Shown: positions 25,684-35,751, numbered from the stretch's first letter. The stretch is DNA of 64,000 nt from Aliiruegeria haliotis (GCF_003003255.1 NZ_PVTD01000011.1:62001-126000); one strand, 5' to 3'. Notes: a model not told the origin generated them from the letters alone. Translations and numbers: made by a program.

Positions 25684-26477
25684 CCTGGCAGGTTCACGCG
25701 GTCAAATACGCAGATCGAAACGCCCGGACGCGGGCCGATTCCTTCATGTTCGACGACGATCACGCGGCGCCGCACGCAATGGACTACTTCATGTGGATCC
25801 TCCAGGACGGTGCGCGGACGATCCTTGTCGACACCGGCTACGATGCGGATGAAGGCGCACGGCGGGATCGCCCGATCCGGCTCGACCCGCGGGAGGCGCT
25901 CGCGCCGCTGGGCATTCGGCCAGAGGAGATCGACACGCTCATCGTCACCCACCTGCACTACGACCATGCGGGCGGGTTGCACCTCTTTCCCAACGCGACC
26001 CTCCACCTGCAGGAGGCGGAGATGGCCTATGCCACCGGTCCCTGCATGTGCCACCGCGCGCTCAACCATCCATTCACCGCCGAGCATGTCTGCGAGGCGG
26101 TCAAAAGGGTCTATGCCGGCCGCGTGGTTTTCTACGACGATTTCGGCGAGGTCGCGCCGGGCGTCACCGTCCACAGGATCGGGGGCCACTCGCGCGGTTT
26201 GCAGGCCGTGCGGGTCGATACCGAGGCTGGAACGATGTGCCTCGCCTCCGACGCCGCGCACTACTATGAGAATGCCTTTGCCGGAAAGCTGTTCCCCATC
26301 GTCGCGGATGCGGAGGACATGTTGCGCGGTTTCGACCGGATCATCTCTCTCGCATCCCACAAGGGGCTGCTCATTCCGGGGCACGACCCGCTCGTGCGGG
26401 AGCTGTTTCCCTGCCATGATCAGGCCGAGTGGATTCACCGGCTGGACCTGGGACCAATGAAGGAGTTGCCGTTTTGA
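25680..26477 (+). CDS. MBL-fold metallohydrolase, N-acyl homoserine lactonase-like
   Basis: 265 residues with the metallo-beta-lactamase zinc motif THLHYDH (His91, His93, Asp95, His96) plus later metal ligands in IGGHSRG, LASDAAHYYEN and PGHDP. Overall layout matches the AttM/AiiA-type lactonase group. In this operon, hydrolysis of a sugar lactone is at least as likely as quorum quenching. The start overlaps the ABM stop and the end overlaps the otnK TTG start, indicating one co-transcribed unit. Confidence 0.88.
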   Translation: MTWQVHAVKYADRNARTRADSFMFDDDHAAPHAMDYFMWILQDGARTILVDTGYDADEGARRDRPIRLDPREALAPLGIRPEEIDTLIVTHLHYDHAGGLHLFPNATLHLQEAEMAYATGPCMCHRALNHPFTAEHVCEAVKRVYAGRVVFYDDFGEVAPGVTVHRIGGHSRGLQAVRVDTEAGTMCLASDAAHYYENAFAGKLFPIVADAEDMLRGFDRIISLASHKGLLIPGHDPLVRELFPCHDQAEWIHRLDLGPMKELPF

Positions 26478-27700
26478 AACTGGGTGTCATCGCAGACGAC
26501 TTTACCGGCGCATCCGACATCGCGCTGGCATTGGCCGAAGGGGGCATGGCCACGGTGCAATACGGCGGCCTGCCCGACGGCCCTGCCGACAAAGACGTAC
26601 AAGCCGGCGTGATTGCCCTGAAGTGCCGCACGATCCTGCCGAAAACGGCCGTCGAACAGACCTGCGCCGCCGCCGACTGGCTGTTGGCTCAGGGCGCCGA
26701 GCAGATCATCTACAAGGTCTGTTCCACCTTCGACTCGACCAGGGAGGGCAATATCGGGCCGGTCGCCCAGGCGCTCGCCGAGAAGCTGGGCGAGACAGCG
26801 GTGCTGGTCTGTCCAGCCTTTCCGGAGAACGGGCGCTCGGTCTACCAGGGCCATCTCTTCGTTGCCGACACGCTGTTGTCGGACAGCGGGATGCGGAACC
26901 ATCCCCTGACGCCAATGACCGACCCCGATCTGCGGCGCTGGCTTGCCCACCAGACAAGCTGGCCCGTGGCGCACCTTCCGGCGGCGACGGTGTTTCAAGG
27001 GGCCGGTGCAGCACGTGCCGCACTTGCGACCCACGCCCGCGCGATGGTCATCGGGGATGCCATCAGGGACGAGGACCTGCGCACGCTGGGTGCGGCCGCC
27101 AAGGGACGCCGGCTGCTGGTCGGAGGCTCGGGCATCGCGCTTGGACTGCCGGCGAACTGGGACATCGCGCCCGCACCGATCCCGTGGGACGGAGAAGCCG
27201 GCCCCGGCGTCGTGCTTTCGGGGTCCTGCTCGGTGGCGACACGCGGCCAGGTGGAGACCTATTCGGCCAAGGCGGCTACGTGGGAGATCACGGCGGAAGC
27301 CGCCATGGCGGGCAACATCGATATCGACGAGGTCTCCGAATGGGTGCTGGCGCAGGACACGGCGCCGCTGATCTACTCCTCCGCCGATCCGAAAAAGGTC
27401 TCTGCCGCCCAGAAACGCTTTGGACGGGAAGAATCTGCGGAGGCCATCGAGACGCTTTTCGCCCGACTTGCCGCGAGGCTGGCCGAAAAGGGCATCGGTC
27501 GGATCGTGACCGCGGGCGGTGAGACCTCCGGCGCGGTCACGCAGGCGCTAGGCGCTGACCGGCTTCGCATCGGCCCGCGCATCGCCGCGGGTGTGCCGGC
27601 CTTGAGGGTGGACGGCCGACCGTTGGTCCTCGCGCTCAAATCCGGGAATTTCGGTGGCCCGGACTTTTTCGCCGAAGCCCTGACGCTTCTGAAAGGCTGA
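26474..27700 (+). CDS. otnK: 3-oxo-tetronate kinase (four-carbon acid sugar kinase family)
   Basis: 408-residue member of the DUF1537-type four-carbon acid sugar kinase family. The N-terminal LGVIADDFTGASDIALAL is the sugar-binding signature; CSTFDSTREGNIGP and the C-terminal ATP-site segment RIVTAGGETSGAVTQALG are also typical. OtnK phosphorylates 3-oxo-tetronate at O4 in threonate/erythronate catabolism. Translation most likely starts at the TTG 26474 (shared TTGA with the previous stop), eight bases after GAAGGAG. It is directly followed by otnC. Confidence 0.9.
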   Translation: MKLGVIADDFTGASDIALALAEGGMATVQYGGLPDGPADKDVQAGVIALKCRTILPKTAVEQTCAAADWLLAQGAEQIIYKVCSTFDSTREGNIGPVAQALAEKLGETAVLVCPAFPENGRSVYQGHLFVADTLLSDSGMRNHPLTPMTDPDLRRWLAHQTSWPVAHLPAATVFQGAGAARAALATHARAMVIGDAIRDEDLRTLGAAAKGRRLLVGGSGIALGLPANWDIAPAPIPWDGEAGPGVVLSGSCSVATRGQVETYSAKAATWEITAEAAMAGNIDIDEVSEWVLAQDTAPLIYSSADPKKVSAAQKRFGREESAEAIETLFARLAARLAEKGIGRIVTAGGETSGAVTQALGADRLRIGPRIAAGVPALRVDGRPLVLALKSGNFGGPDFFAEALTLLKG

Positions 27701-27703
27701 GAG

Positions 27704-28354
27704 ATGACGGAGGAAACCCGCGCTCGAGAGGACATCGCCCGCTTTGCAAAGTCGATCTTCGATCGTGGGCTGACTGGCGGTTCCTCCGGCAATATCTCCA
27801 TGAGGCTTTCCGATGGCACGGTGCTCGTGACCCCAACGGGCTCCTCGATGGGCAATCTCGACCCGGCGCGGATCAGTCATCTGGACGAACGGTGGACCTT
27901 GCTGTCCGGCGATGCGCCGACCAAGGAGATCCCACTTCACTCCGCGTTCTACGAGACGCGCAGCCGGACTGGCGCCGTTGTGCACCTGCACTCCAGCCAT
28001 TCCGTCGCCCTGTCGGTCCTGCCGGACACGAATCCGGACAATGTCCTGCCTCCGCTCACGGCCTATTCGATCATGCGGCTCGGAAAGGTGAAACTTCTGC
28101 CCTATTTCATGCCCGGCGATCCGGCCATGGGCGATGCTGTCCGCGGACTCGCGGGGAAACGCTCCGCCGTCCTGCTGGCCAACCATGGACCCGTCGTGGC
28201 CGGCAAGGACCTCGATGCGGCCGTCTACGCCATGGAGGAACTGGAAGAGACTGCGAAGCTCGCCCTCCTGACCCGTGGAATGAACCCGGTGATGCTGAGC
28301 GGGGCGCAAATCGGTTCGCTCGTCCGGAAATACGACGTCGAATGGGTCGATTGA
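27704..28354 (+). CDS. otnC: 3-oxo-tetronate 4-phosphate decarboxylase (class II aldolase fold)
   Basis: 216-residue class II aldolase/adducin-fold enzyme. Expected features are LTGGSSGNISMRL near the N-terminus, KEIPLHSAFYETR (catalytic Glu), VVHLHSSHS (His-x-His zinc ligands) and LLANHGPVV. In the OtnK-OtnC pathway it decarboxylates 3-oxo-tetronate 4-phosphate to dihydroxyacetone phosphate. It is 3 bp behind otnK. OtnI isomerase and LtnD/DenD dehydrogenase genes are not seen here. Confidence 0.9.
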   Translation: MTEETRAREDIARFAKSIFDRGLTGGSSGNISMRLSDGTVLVTPTGSSMGNLDPARISHLDERWTLLSGDAPTKEIPLHSAFYETRSRTGAVVHLHSSHSVALSVLPDTNPDNVLPPLTAYSIMRLGKVKLLPYFMPGDPAMGDAVRGLAGKRSAVLLANHGPVVAGKDLDAAVYAMEELEETAKLALLTRGMNPVMLSGAQIGSLVRKYDVEWVD

Positions 28355-28837
28355 CTGCGGTCGTTTAGCCCGCGCCCGATCCGCCGTCCCCTCCGTGCAC
28401 GCCTGACGACACCTGATAGCGCCAACCCTTTCGGGACTTCCCACCGAGTCGCCGGCTTGAGTTGTCATTTTTTGCAACACGTCGATTACAAATGTTGCAC
28501 TTCAGGCTTGAACGCACACCTGCGTGGCAGCGTCATACTGACACTCTCCGGTCGCACGCCGCGCTTCTGCCATCCGGCGGGGATCGCGGACGCAACGGAT
28601 TAAGGCGCTGTTTTCAAGTTGATTTCACTTCAGTCTGGTTGCAAAGGCAGAAAAATCGCCTGCGCATGGCCCGACACGCGCCCGCCTGCCGCACCGACCG
28701 ATTGGCGTTGAATTTGTCACCTCGGTCGGTATGAATCCGGCGAGGTTGGAGTTTGGAAGCGCGCTGCGCCTCATTCCGGACCGCGCGGCGCTGAAACCGA
28801 CCGGTCAAACCGCAACGCATCTATTGGGAGGATGCTC
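28355..28837. other. Intergenic region before the tripartite transporter operon
   Basis: 483 bases with no convincing gene. It holds a spaced inverted repeat, TGCAACA (28473-28479) and TGTTGCA (28493-28499), with centres 20 bp apart, i.e. two helical turns, as expected for a dimeric regulator. The repeat is about 340 bp upstream of the TctC-like start. A GGGAGG ribosome site ends the region. Confidence 0.5.
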
Positions 28838-29818
28838 ATGCTACGCAATGCTCTTACACTGGGACTCGGAATCGCTGCCTTCGCCGCAGGCACCGGGCTT
28901 TTTGCCGATGCCGCACAGGCCGAGTATCCCGAGCGCCCGATCACCTGGGTTGTGCCGTGGGGCGCAGGCGGCGGAACCGACGCCACCAGCCGGATGCTCG
29001 CCGGACTTATGGAAAAGGAACTCGGCGTGCCCGTAAACGTCGTCAACCGGGACGGTGGTTCGGGTGTTGTCGGGCATTCGGCGATCGCGACCGCCGAACC
29101 CGACGGCTACACCATCGGCACCGTGACAGTCGAAATCGCGATGATGAAGCATGCAGGTCTGACCGACCTGGACTACACCGGCTACACGCCGCTCGGCCTG
29201 TACAACGCCGACCCGGCCGCCTTCCACGTTGCGGCCGATTCCGAGTTCGACACCATTTCGGACTTTCTCGAGGCCGCCAAGGCCGAACCGGGCAAGATGA
29301 AGTCTTCGGGCACCGGTCAGGGCGGTATCTGGCACCTCGCCATGGCCGGCCTGCTGGTCGAGGGCGGGCTCGGCGCCGATGCTGTGCCTTGGGTGCCTTC
29401 CAAGGGGTCGGCCGCAGGCTTGCAGGATCTGGTCTCGGGCGGTGTGGACATCGTCTCCTGCTCCTATCCCGAAGCCGTCTCGCTGGTCTCCGCCGGCAAG
29501 GTGAAGTCGCTGGCCGTGATGAGCGAAGAGCCGCTGGCCGATGCGCCGGATGTGCCGACCGTCAAGGGTGAAACCGGCATTGACCTCATGATCGCCACCT
29601 GGCGCGGCGTGGCCGGCCCGGCAGGCCTTCCGGAGGACGCGACCGCCAAGCTGTCTGCCGCGCTCGAAGCGGCCTGGAATTCGGAAGAGTTCACCGGTTT
29701 CATGGCTGAGCGTGGTTTTGGTAAAGTCTGGATGGACGGCCCGACCTATGGCCAGTTCATGGCCGACGCTGATGCAGCCAACGGCTCCGTGATGGAAGCC
29801 GCAGGACTGTCGAAGTAA
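28838..29818 (+). CDS. Tripartite tricarboxylate transporter substrate-binding protein (TctC)
   Basis: 326-residue periplasmic binding protein with an N-terminal signal (LRNALTLGLGIAAFAAGTGLFADAAQA). The mature protein begins EYPERPITWVVPWGAGGGTDATSR, the TctC/BugT-family hallmark, and later has VPSKGSAAGLQDLVSGGVD. Ligands of Bug proteins range over dicarboxylates, tricarboxylates and aromatic acids. ATG 28838 is six bases after GGGAGG. Position after otnK-otnC suggests a sugar acid, by context. Confidence 0.92.
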   Translation: MLRNALTLGLGIAAFAAGTGLFADAAQAEYPERPITWVVPWGAGGGTDATSRMLAGLMEKELGVPVNVVNRDGGSGVVGHSAIATAEPDGYTIGTVTVEIAMMKHAGLTDLDYTGYTPLGLYNADPAAFHVAADSEFDTISDFLEAAKAEPGKMKSSGTGQGGIWHLAMAGLLVEGGLGADAVPWVPSKGSAAGLQDLVSGGVDIVSCSYPEAVSLVSAGKVKSLAVMSEEPLADAPDVPTVKGETGIDLMIATWRGVAGPAGLPEDATAKLSAALEAAWNSEEFTGFMAERGFGKVWMDGPTYGQFMADADAANGSVMEAAGLSK

Positions 29819-29968
29819 GCGATCGGGCGCGCCGCCCCCTGCTCGGGTCGGCGCGTCTCCCTTCCCCTCTCCCCCCAGAACGGAGGGCGAGCGGCGAACG
29901 CCCCTGCCGGACCGCGCCCGCACGCTAGCGGATCTCCGGCGCGGATCCGGGCAATCACTGGAGATGAC

Positions 29969-30442
29969 ATGAAGATCAGTGACCGCCTCACAGGCTGCTT
30001 TCTGCTGGTGTTCGCCACGGCCATCCTGTTCGAAGCCAGCAGTTTTCCGGTGATCCCGGGCCAATCGATCGGGTCCGCCCTGCTGCCCAACATCGTGGCC
30101 ATCGGCCTGATCGGCTGCGCGATCATCCTCATCGTTTCCGACCTCGTCGGCTCACCGCGTCCAAGGCTGGCAGAGGCGGGCGACTGGATCACCGATCCCC
30201 GGCGCCTGCTTCGCGTGGGCATCGTGTTGCTGGGAACGGCGAGTTTCATCCCCTTCATGGACGTGATCGGATTCCCCGTTCTCAGTATCACTGTCCTGTT
30301 GGCCTTCCTTCTGTCGCTTCGGGTGGACATCCTCACCGCGATCCTCGTCTCCGTGACGGCGTCGCTGGCGATCCACACGCTTTTCAGCAAGGTCTTTCTC
30401 GTGCCCCTGCCATGGGGCGTCCTGCAATCCATCGCCTGGTAG
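29969..30442 (+). CDS. Tripartite tricarboxylate transporter small permease (TctB)
   Basis: 157-residue membrane protein with four hydrophobic helices (CFLLVFATAILFEASSF, LLPNIVAIGLIGCAIILIV, LLRVGIVLLGTASFIPF and FPVLSITVLLAFLLSL). Its size and the PGQSIGSALLPNIVAIG segment fit TctB. It lies between the tctC-like and tctA-like genes with ten bases to the latter. Confidence 0.88.
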   Translation: MKISDRLTGCFLLVFATAILFEASSFPVIPGQSIGSALLPNIVAIGLIGCAIILIVSDLVGSPRPRLAEAGDWITDPRRLLRVGIVLLGTASFIPFMDVIGFPVLSITVLLAFLLSLRVDILTAILVSVTASLAIHTLFSKVFLVPLPWGVLQSIAW

Positions 30443-30451
30443 GTCGCGACC

Positions 30452-31972
30452 ATGGACAACCTGATCAACGCATTCGCCCTCGTCGCAGATCCCTCTGTTC
30501 TCGGCGTCATCCTCGGCGCTTCGATCTTCGGCCTCTTCGTGGGGGCGATCCCGGGACTCTCGGCCACCATGGCCACGGCGCTGCTGGTGCCGCTCACCTT
30601 TTTCATGGAGCCGCTTCCGGCCATCGCCGCCATCGTGAGTTCCGTCGCCATGGCGATCTTCGCCGGCGACATCCCCGGCGCCATGCTCCGTATCCCTGGC
30701 ACGCCGGCCTCGGCAGCCTATGTCGACGATGCCTACCAGATGACGCTGCGCGGACAGGCAGAGCGGGCGCTCGGCATCGGCCTTGTCAGTTCCGTCTTCG
30801 GCGGGCTGGTCGGCGCTGTCATCCTGACCACCGGCGCACCGTTCCTGGCGGAATTCGCTTTCCAGTTCAGTACCGTCGAGTATTTCTGGCTCGCCTGCCT
30901 CGGGTTGAGCTGCTCGGTCATCATCTCACGCGGTTCCCCCGTCAAGGGATTGGTGGCGCTGCTGATCGGACTGTTCATCTCCACCATCGGCATCGACGTG
31001 ACGGGCGGGCACCCGCGGTTCACGTTCGGCTCGATCGACCTCATGGGCGGCGTCAGCTTCATCCCCGCGATGATCGGCATGTTCGCCATGACCGAGATCC
31101 TGCGCTTCGCCATGGCAAAGCAGCACAACACCGCCTCGGTGCCGAAGTCGAGCTCATCGGTCTATGGCGGCCAATGGCAGATGATGCGCCGGAACAAGGG
31201 CAACCTGGCTCGCGGCAGCCTTATCGGGACCGTGGTCGGCATCCTGCCCGGAGCCGGTTCCGACATCGCCGCCTGGGTCTCCTATGCCATGGCCAAGAAG
31301 TTCTCGCGCACGCCGGAGAAGTTCGGCACCGGCCATGACGAGGGGCTGGCCGCCGCAGGGTCGGCCAACAACTCGTCCCTGAGCGGCGTCTGGATCCCGG
31401 CACTCGTCTTCGGCATCCCCGGCGATTCCGTGACCGCCATCGCTATCGGCGTTCTCTTCATGAAAGGGATCACGCCCGGCCCGATGGTCTTTGCAACCCA
31501 GGCTGACCTGACCTACGCGATCTTCCTGACCTTCTTTGTCGCCAACATCCTGCTGCTGTTCCTGGGGTATTTTGCGATCCGCGGCGCCCGCTACGTGGTG
31601 CAGACACCGGCCCGGCTGCTGATGCCGATCATCCTCCTGTTCTGCATAGTCGGCTCTTTCGCGATCACCAACAGCGTCTTTGGCATCGCCATCATGCTGG
31701 TGCTGGGGATCATCGGCTTCCTGATGGAGGAGAACGGCTTTCCCATCGCCCCCACCATCCTCGGGATCGTGATCGGCCCGATGCTGGAGGACAATTTCAT
31801 GGCCAGCGTCATCAAGGCCGACGGCAACATCATCGGCTTTTTCGACCGCCCGGTGGCCGGAACGCTTGGCGCCATCACCGTCCTGATCTGGACCGTGCCA
31901 CTGATCTCGATGGCCATACGGGCCATTCTCCGGCGCTGGACCACGGCCGAGGCACAGGACCCGCGCAGCTGA
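30452..31972 (+). CDS. Tripartite tricarboxylate transporter large permease (TctA)
   Basis: 506-residue TctA channel subunit. Diagnostic segments include GAIPGLSATMATALLVPLTF, MLRIPGTPASAAYVDDAYQM, GILPGAGSDIAAWVSYAMAKKFS and GSANNSSLSGVWIPALVFGIPGD. It completes the TctCBA set and is followed, after 128 bp, by the GlcG/HbpS-like gene. Confidence 0.95.
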   Translation: MDNLINAFALVADPSVLGVILGASIFGLFVGAIPGLSATMATALLVPLTFFMEPLPAIAAIVSSVAMAIFAGDIPGAMLRIPGTPASAAYVDDAYQMTLRGQAERALGIGLVSSVFGGLVGAVILTTGAPFLAEFAFQFSTVEYFWLACLGLSCSVIISRGSPVKGLVALLIGLFISTIGIDVTGGHPRFTFGSIDLMGGVSFIPAMIGMFAMTEILRFAMAKQHNTASVPKSSSSVYGGQWQMMRRNKGNLARGSLIGTVVGILPGAGSDIAAWVSYAMAKKFSRTPEKFGTGHDEGLAAAGSANNSSLSGVWIPALVFGIPGDSVTAIAIGVLFMKGITPGPMVFATQADLTYAIFLTFFVANILLLFLGYFAIRGARYVVQTPARLLMPIILLFCIVGSFAITNSVFGIAIMLVLGIIGFLMEENGFPIAPTILGIVIGPMLEDNFMASVIKADGNIIGFFDRPVAGTLGAITVLIWTVPLISMAIRAILRRWTTAEAQDPRS

Positions 31973-32100
31973 ATGCCGGCGCATCGCGCGGTGGTACCAG
32001 CGCCGGCATCAGCCCCACTGCTGGTGCCGACGCCCCCGTTCCCCGAAACGACACGGCAGGCAGACGCCGCCCTTCCCGGACAACGACAAAGGAGTGACCG

Positions 32101-32523
32101 ATGCTGACAATCAAACGGCTGGACCTTGACGACGCACGAATGCTGATCGACGGCGCCAGAGCCAAGGCCGAAGAGATCGGCGTGCCGATGGCAATTGCCG
32201 TCACGGATGAAAGCTGCAACCTGATCGCCTTCGAGCGGATGGACGGGAGCAAGCCGCCGGGGACGCAATTCGCCATCGACAAGGCCTTTACCGCAACGGG
32301 CACCTGGAAAGGGACGCACGAACTGCGCGAGGCCTGCCAGCCGGGCCAGCCGGCCTATGGCATCACCGCCTCCCATGGTGGCCGGATGGTCGTGCTCACC
32401 GGGGGGCTGCCGATCGTCGTCGAAGGCAACGTCGTGGGCGGCATTGGTGTCAGCTCGGGCTCCCCCGATCAGGACCTCGCGGTGGCCGAGGCTGGCATTG
32501 CCGCGCTGTTCGGGACGACCTGA
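32101..32523 (+). CDS. GlcG/HbpS-family protein (haem-degrading domain)
   Basis: 140-residue protein of the GlcG/HbpS/Cob(I)-adenosyltransferase-like PduO-C family. Seen are AKAEEIGVPMAIAVTDESCNLIAFERMDG, FAIDKAFTATG and VVGGIGVSSGSPDQDLAVAEAG. Haem binding has been shown for HbpS of Streptomyces, while GlcG sits in glycolate operons with unknown role. The frequent pairing with organic-acid catabolic genes applies here too. GGAGTGACCG precedes the start. Confidence 0.88.
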   Translation: MLTIKRLDLDDARMLIDGARAKAEEIGVPMAIAVTDESCNLIAFERMDGSKPPGTQFAIDKAFTATGTWKGTHELREACQPGQPAYGITASHGGRMVVLTGGLPIVVEGNVVGGIGVSSGSPDQDLAVAEAGIAALFGTT

Positions 32524-32880
32524 CCGCGCGCTGTCACGTGCACCGGAACGCGCCAGCGGTGGCCAGCCTGCCGGACGGCCGTCGTCGGTGACCCGATCTG
32601 GCGCCTGATCTCAGATGCGTGCGACGGCCGCACGACATCTGTGCGGGTGCTGCCCTCGTTGCTGGCAAGACAGTCGCAAGATGACACACGTCCCGCGCGG
32701 CTCCGACCCCAATCGCAATGGGGTGTACGCGTGTAAGAGCGACCGCGTTTTGCAACCGCTTTTCTTTCCGCGCCGATCGGTGACCCAGGTTTCCGATCCG
32801 ATGCACGCGTGGCTGCAATCGCAGATCGGGGCGACCACACGGGGGTTGTCATACGATTGGCATTCCCGTAGGTCCGGCGG
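32524..32880. other. Intergenic region before serC
   Basis: No convincing coding sequence on either strand. Open frames running into serC lack a start with a ribosome site and any domain. The serC promoter probably lies here; the downstream leader hairpin is listed separately. Confidence 0.5.
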
Positions 32881-32921
32881 CGGGACACCTCTCCCCAACG
32901 AGAGGCAGATATCTGGAAGGA
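32881..32921 (+). ncRNA. Candidate serC leader RNA
   Basis: A 6-bp hairpin, CCTCTC (32888-32893) with GAGAGG (32900-32905) and loop CCCAAC, lies 25-42 bases upstream of the serC start. It is followed by an unstructured stretch and the ribosome site GGAAGG. A short conserved leader ('serC motif') has been described upstream of serC in Alphaproteobacteria; position and hairpin size agree, but I matched it from memory and not with a covariance model. Confidence 0.5.
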
Positions 32922-32929
32922 TACCAGCA

Positions 32930-34084
32930 ATGGCAAACTCCGCTCCGGCCACGCGGCCGGTCAATCCGCGTTTTTCCTCTGGCCCCTGTGCCAAACCCCC
33001 TACATTTTCGCTCGATGTCCTGAAGGATGCTGCCCTCGGCCGTTCGCACCGTGCCGCCATCGGCAAGGCCAAGCTCAAGGATGCCATCGAGACGACTCGC
33101 GAAATCCTCGGCATCCCCGCCGACTACCGCATCGGCATCGTGCCCGCCTCCGACACCGGTGCGATGGAAATGGCCATGTGGTCGCTTCTGGGCGCGCGCC
33201 CTGTCGAGATGCTCGCCTGGGAGAGCTTTGGCTCGGGCTGGGTGACCGACGTGGTCAAGCAACTCAAGCTCGACGCCGTGGTCAAGACGGCTGATTACGG
33301 CGAGATCGTGGACTTCGGGTCGGTCGATTTCGACCGCGACGTCGTCTTCACCTGGAATGGCACCACCTCCGGCGTCCGCCTGCCCAACGGCGACGCGATC
33401 CCCGCCGACCGGGCCGGTCTGACCCTTTGCGACGCCACTTCCGCCGCCTTCGCGGTGGACCTGCCCTGGGACAAGCTCGATGTCGCCACCTTCTCCTGGC
33501 AGAAGGTGCTGGGTGGTGAAGCCGCACATGGCATGCTGATCCTGTCGCCACGCGCGGTCGAGCGGCTGGAGAGCTACACCCCGGCCTGGCCCTTGCCGAA
33601 GATTTTCCGCCTGACCAAGGGCGGCAAGCTGATCGAGGGGATTTTCTCCGGCGCCACGATCAACACCCCCTCCATGCTCGCGGTCGAGGATTATCTCTAC
33701 GCGCTGGAATGGGCAAAGTCGGTCGGCGGCCTACAGGGCATGATCGCCCGGGCGGACGCCAATACCGCCGTGATCGAACGCTTCGTGGCCGACAATGACT
33801 GGATCGATTTCCTCGCCGCCGACCAGGCAATCAGGTCGAACACCTCCGTCTGCCTGAAGTTCACGGATAATCGCATTGCCGATGGCGCCGCGTTCGCCAA
33901 ATCCGTGGCAAAGCGCCTGGACTCCGAAGGCGTTGCGCTCGATATCGGCGCCTATCGCGATGCCCCGGCGGGCCTGCGCATCTGGTGCGGTGCGACCGTG
34001 GAGACATCCGATCTCGAGGCCCTCGTGCCATGGCTTGTCTGGGCCTTCGAAGCAGAGATCGAAGCCCAGCTGGCCAACGCCTGA
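32930..34084 (+). CDS. serC: Phosphoserine aminotransferase
   Basis: 384-residue PLP enzyme converting 3-phosphohydroxypyruvate and glutamate to phosphoserine (and serving pyridoxine synthesis). This is the alphaproteobacterial type beginning [16 protein letters not shown], with [34 protein letters not shown] and the PLP lysine in [17 protein letters not shown] 32930 follows GGAAGGATACCAGC. It forms an operon with serA 71 bp downstream. Confidence 0.95.
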   Translation: MANSAPATRPVNPRFSSGPCAKPPTFSLDVLKDAALGRSHRAAIGKAKLKDAIETTREILGIPADYRIGIVPASDTGAMEMAMWSLLGARPVEMLAWESFGSGWVTDVVKQLKLDAVVKTADYGEIVDFGSVDFDRDVVFTWNGTTSGVRLPNGDAIPADRAGLTLCDATSAAFAVDLPWDKLDVATFSWQKVLGGEAAHGMLILSPRAVERLESYTPAWPLPKIFRLTKGGKLIEGIFSGATINTPSMLAVEDYLYALEWAKSVGGLQGMIARADANTAVIERFVADNDWIDFLAADQAIRSNTSVCLKFTDNRIADGAAFAKSVAKRLDSEGVALDIGAYRDAPAGLRIWCGATVETSDLEALVPWLVWAFEAEIEAQLANA

Positions 34085-34155
34085 TCCATTGCGCGGCCTC
34101 CACACCGGAGGCCGGCTCACCCAGATTTCAAAAACGTCCGCCAAAGGAGCTTCCA

Positions 34156-35751
34156 ATGGCCCCCAAAGTTCTCGTCTCCGACAAGCTGTCGGAAACCGCC
34201 GTCCAGATCTTCCGCGACAACGGCATCGAAGTGGATTTCCTGCCGACCCTCGGCAAGGAAAAGGACAAGTTGCTCGAACTCATCCACAACTACGACGGCC
34301 TCGCAATTCGCTCGGCAACCAAGGTGACCGAAAAGCTGCTGGAACGTGCCGACAACCTGAAGGTCGTCGGACGCGCCGGGATCGGCGTCGACAATGTCGA
34401 TATCCCCGCAGCATCCAAAAAAGGCGTGATCGTCATGAACACGCCCTATGGCAACATGATCACCACCGCCGAGCACGCCATCGCCATGATGTTCGCGGTC
34501 GCGCGCCAGATCCCCGAAGCCTCCGCCTCCACCCACGCCGGCAAGTGGGAGAAATCCCGGTTCATGGGTTCGGAGCTTACCGGCAAGACCCTGGGCGTGA
34601 TTGGCGCAGGCAATATCGGTGGCATCGTTTGCGAACGTGGTGTCGGCCTGCGGATGAAGGTTATCGCCTATGATCCGTTCCTCTCCGACGAGCGCGCCGC
34701 GAAGCTGAACGTGACAAAGGTGGAGCTGGACGAACTGCTGCAACGGGCCGATTTCATTACCTTGCATGTGCCGTTCACCGAGAAGACCGCGAACATCCTC
34801 AGCCGCGAGAACCTTGCCAAGACCAAGAAGGGCGTTCGGATCGTCAACTGTGCACGCGGCGGCCTGGTCGACGAGGAAGCACTGGCAGAAATGCTGAAAT
34901 CCGGTCACGTGGCCGGTGCCGCCTTCGACGTGTTCGCCAAGGAACCGGCCACCGATAACCCCCTCTTCAACCTGCCCAACGTGGTCTGCACCCCGCACCT
35001 TGGCGCCTCCACCACCGAGGCACAGGAAAACGTGGCGCTTCAGGTGGCCGAGCAGATGTCGGCCTATCTCAACACCGGTGCCGTCGAGAATGCGCTCAAC
35101 ATGCCGTCAGTGACGGCGGAGGAAGCGAAGGTCATGGGGCCGTGGCTGAAGCTGGCGGAGCACCTGGGGGCCTTCATTGGCCAGATGACCGACGAGCCGA
35201 TCAAGGCGATCAACATCCTTTATGACGGCAAGGTCGCCGAGATGAACCTCGACGCGCTCGGCTGCTCTGCCATTGCCGGTGTAATGGCGGCGTCGAACCC
35301 CGACGTGAACCTTGTCTCCGCGCCTGTTCAGGCAGCGGAACGCGGCATCCAGATTTCCCGCACGACACAGGCGAAATCGGGCGTCTTCGACAGTTTCGTC
35401 AAGCTGACCGTCGTCACCGACACCCGCGAGCGCTCCATCGCGGGAACCGTGTTCTCCGACGGCAAGCCGCGCTTCATCCAGATCAAGGGCATCACGATCG
35501 ACGCAGAGATCGGCGCCAACATGCTCTACACGACCAACGAGGACGTGCCAGGCATCATCGGCACCCTTGGCCAGACCATGGGCGCGAACGGCGTCAACAT
35601 CGCGAACTTCACGCTGGGCCGCTCCGAGCCGGGCAAGGACGCGATTGCCCTTCTCTATGTGGATGCCCCGGTCAAGCCGGCCGTGATCGACAAGCTCAAG
35701 GAAACCGGCATGTTCCGCAATGTCAGCCCATTGGCGTTCAACGTCGCCTGA
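34156..35751 (+). CDS. serA: D-3-phosphoglycerate dehydrogenase
   Basis: 531-residue long-form PGDH catalysing the first step of serine synthesis. The NAD site [16 protein letters not shown], active-site Arg/Glu/His region ([13 protein letters not shown] and [13 protein letters not shown]), an intervening ASB domain and a C-terminal ACT domain ([17 protein letters not shown]) are all visible. The ACT domain implies serine feedback control, known for related enzymes. AAAGGAGCTTCC precedes the start. A strong terminator follows. Confidence 0.97.
   Translation: MAPKVLVSDKLSETAVQIFRDNGIEVDFLPTLGKEKDKLLELIHNYDGLAIRSATKVTEKLLERADNLKVVGRAGIGVDNVDIPAASKKGVIVMNTPYGNMITTAEHAIAMMFAVARQIPEASASTHAGKWEKSRFMGSELTGKTLGVIGAGNIGGIVCERGVGLRMKVIAYDPFLSDERAAKLNVTKVELDELLQRADFITLHVPFTEKTANILSRENLAKTKKGVRIVNCARGGLVDEEALAEMLKSGHVAGAAFDVFAKEPATDNPLFNLPNVVCTPHLGASTTEAQENVALQVAEQMSAYLNTGAVENALNMPSVTAEEAKVMGPWLKLAEHLGAFIGQMTDEPIKAINILYDGKVAEMNLDALGCSAIAGVMAASNPDVNLVSAPVQAAERGIQISRTTQAKSGVFDSFVKLTVVTDTRERSIAGTVFSDGKPRFIQIKGITIDAEIGANMLYTTNEDVPGIIGTLGQTMGANGVNIANFTLGRSEPGKDAIALLYVDAPVKPAVIDKLKETGMFRNVSPLAFNVA

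Noticed and set aside
25680-26477. Quorum-quenching lactonase as the function of the MBL-fold gene
   Set aside because: The fold fits, but its operon is sugar-acid catabolism and no quorum-sensing genes are present, so the function is left open.
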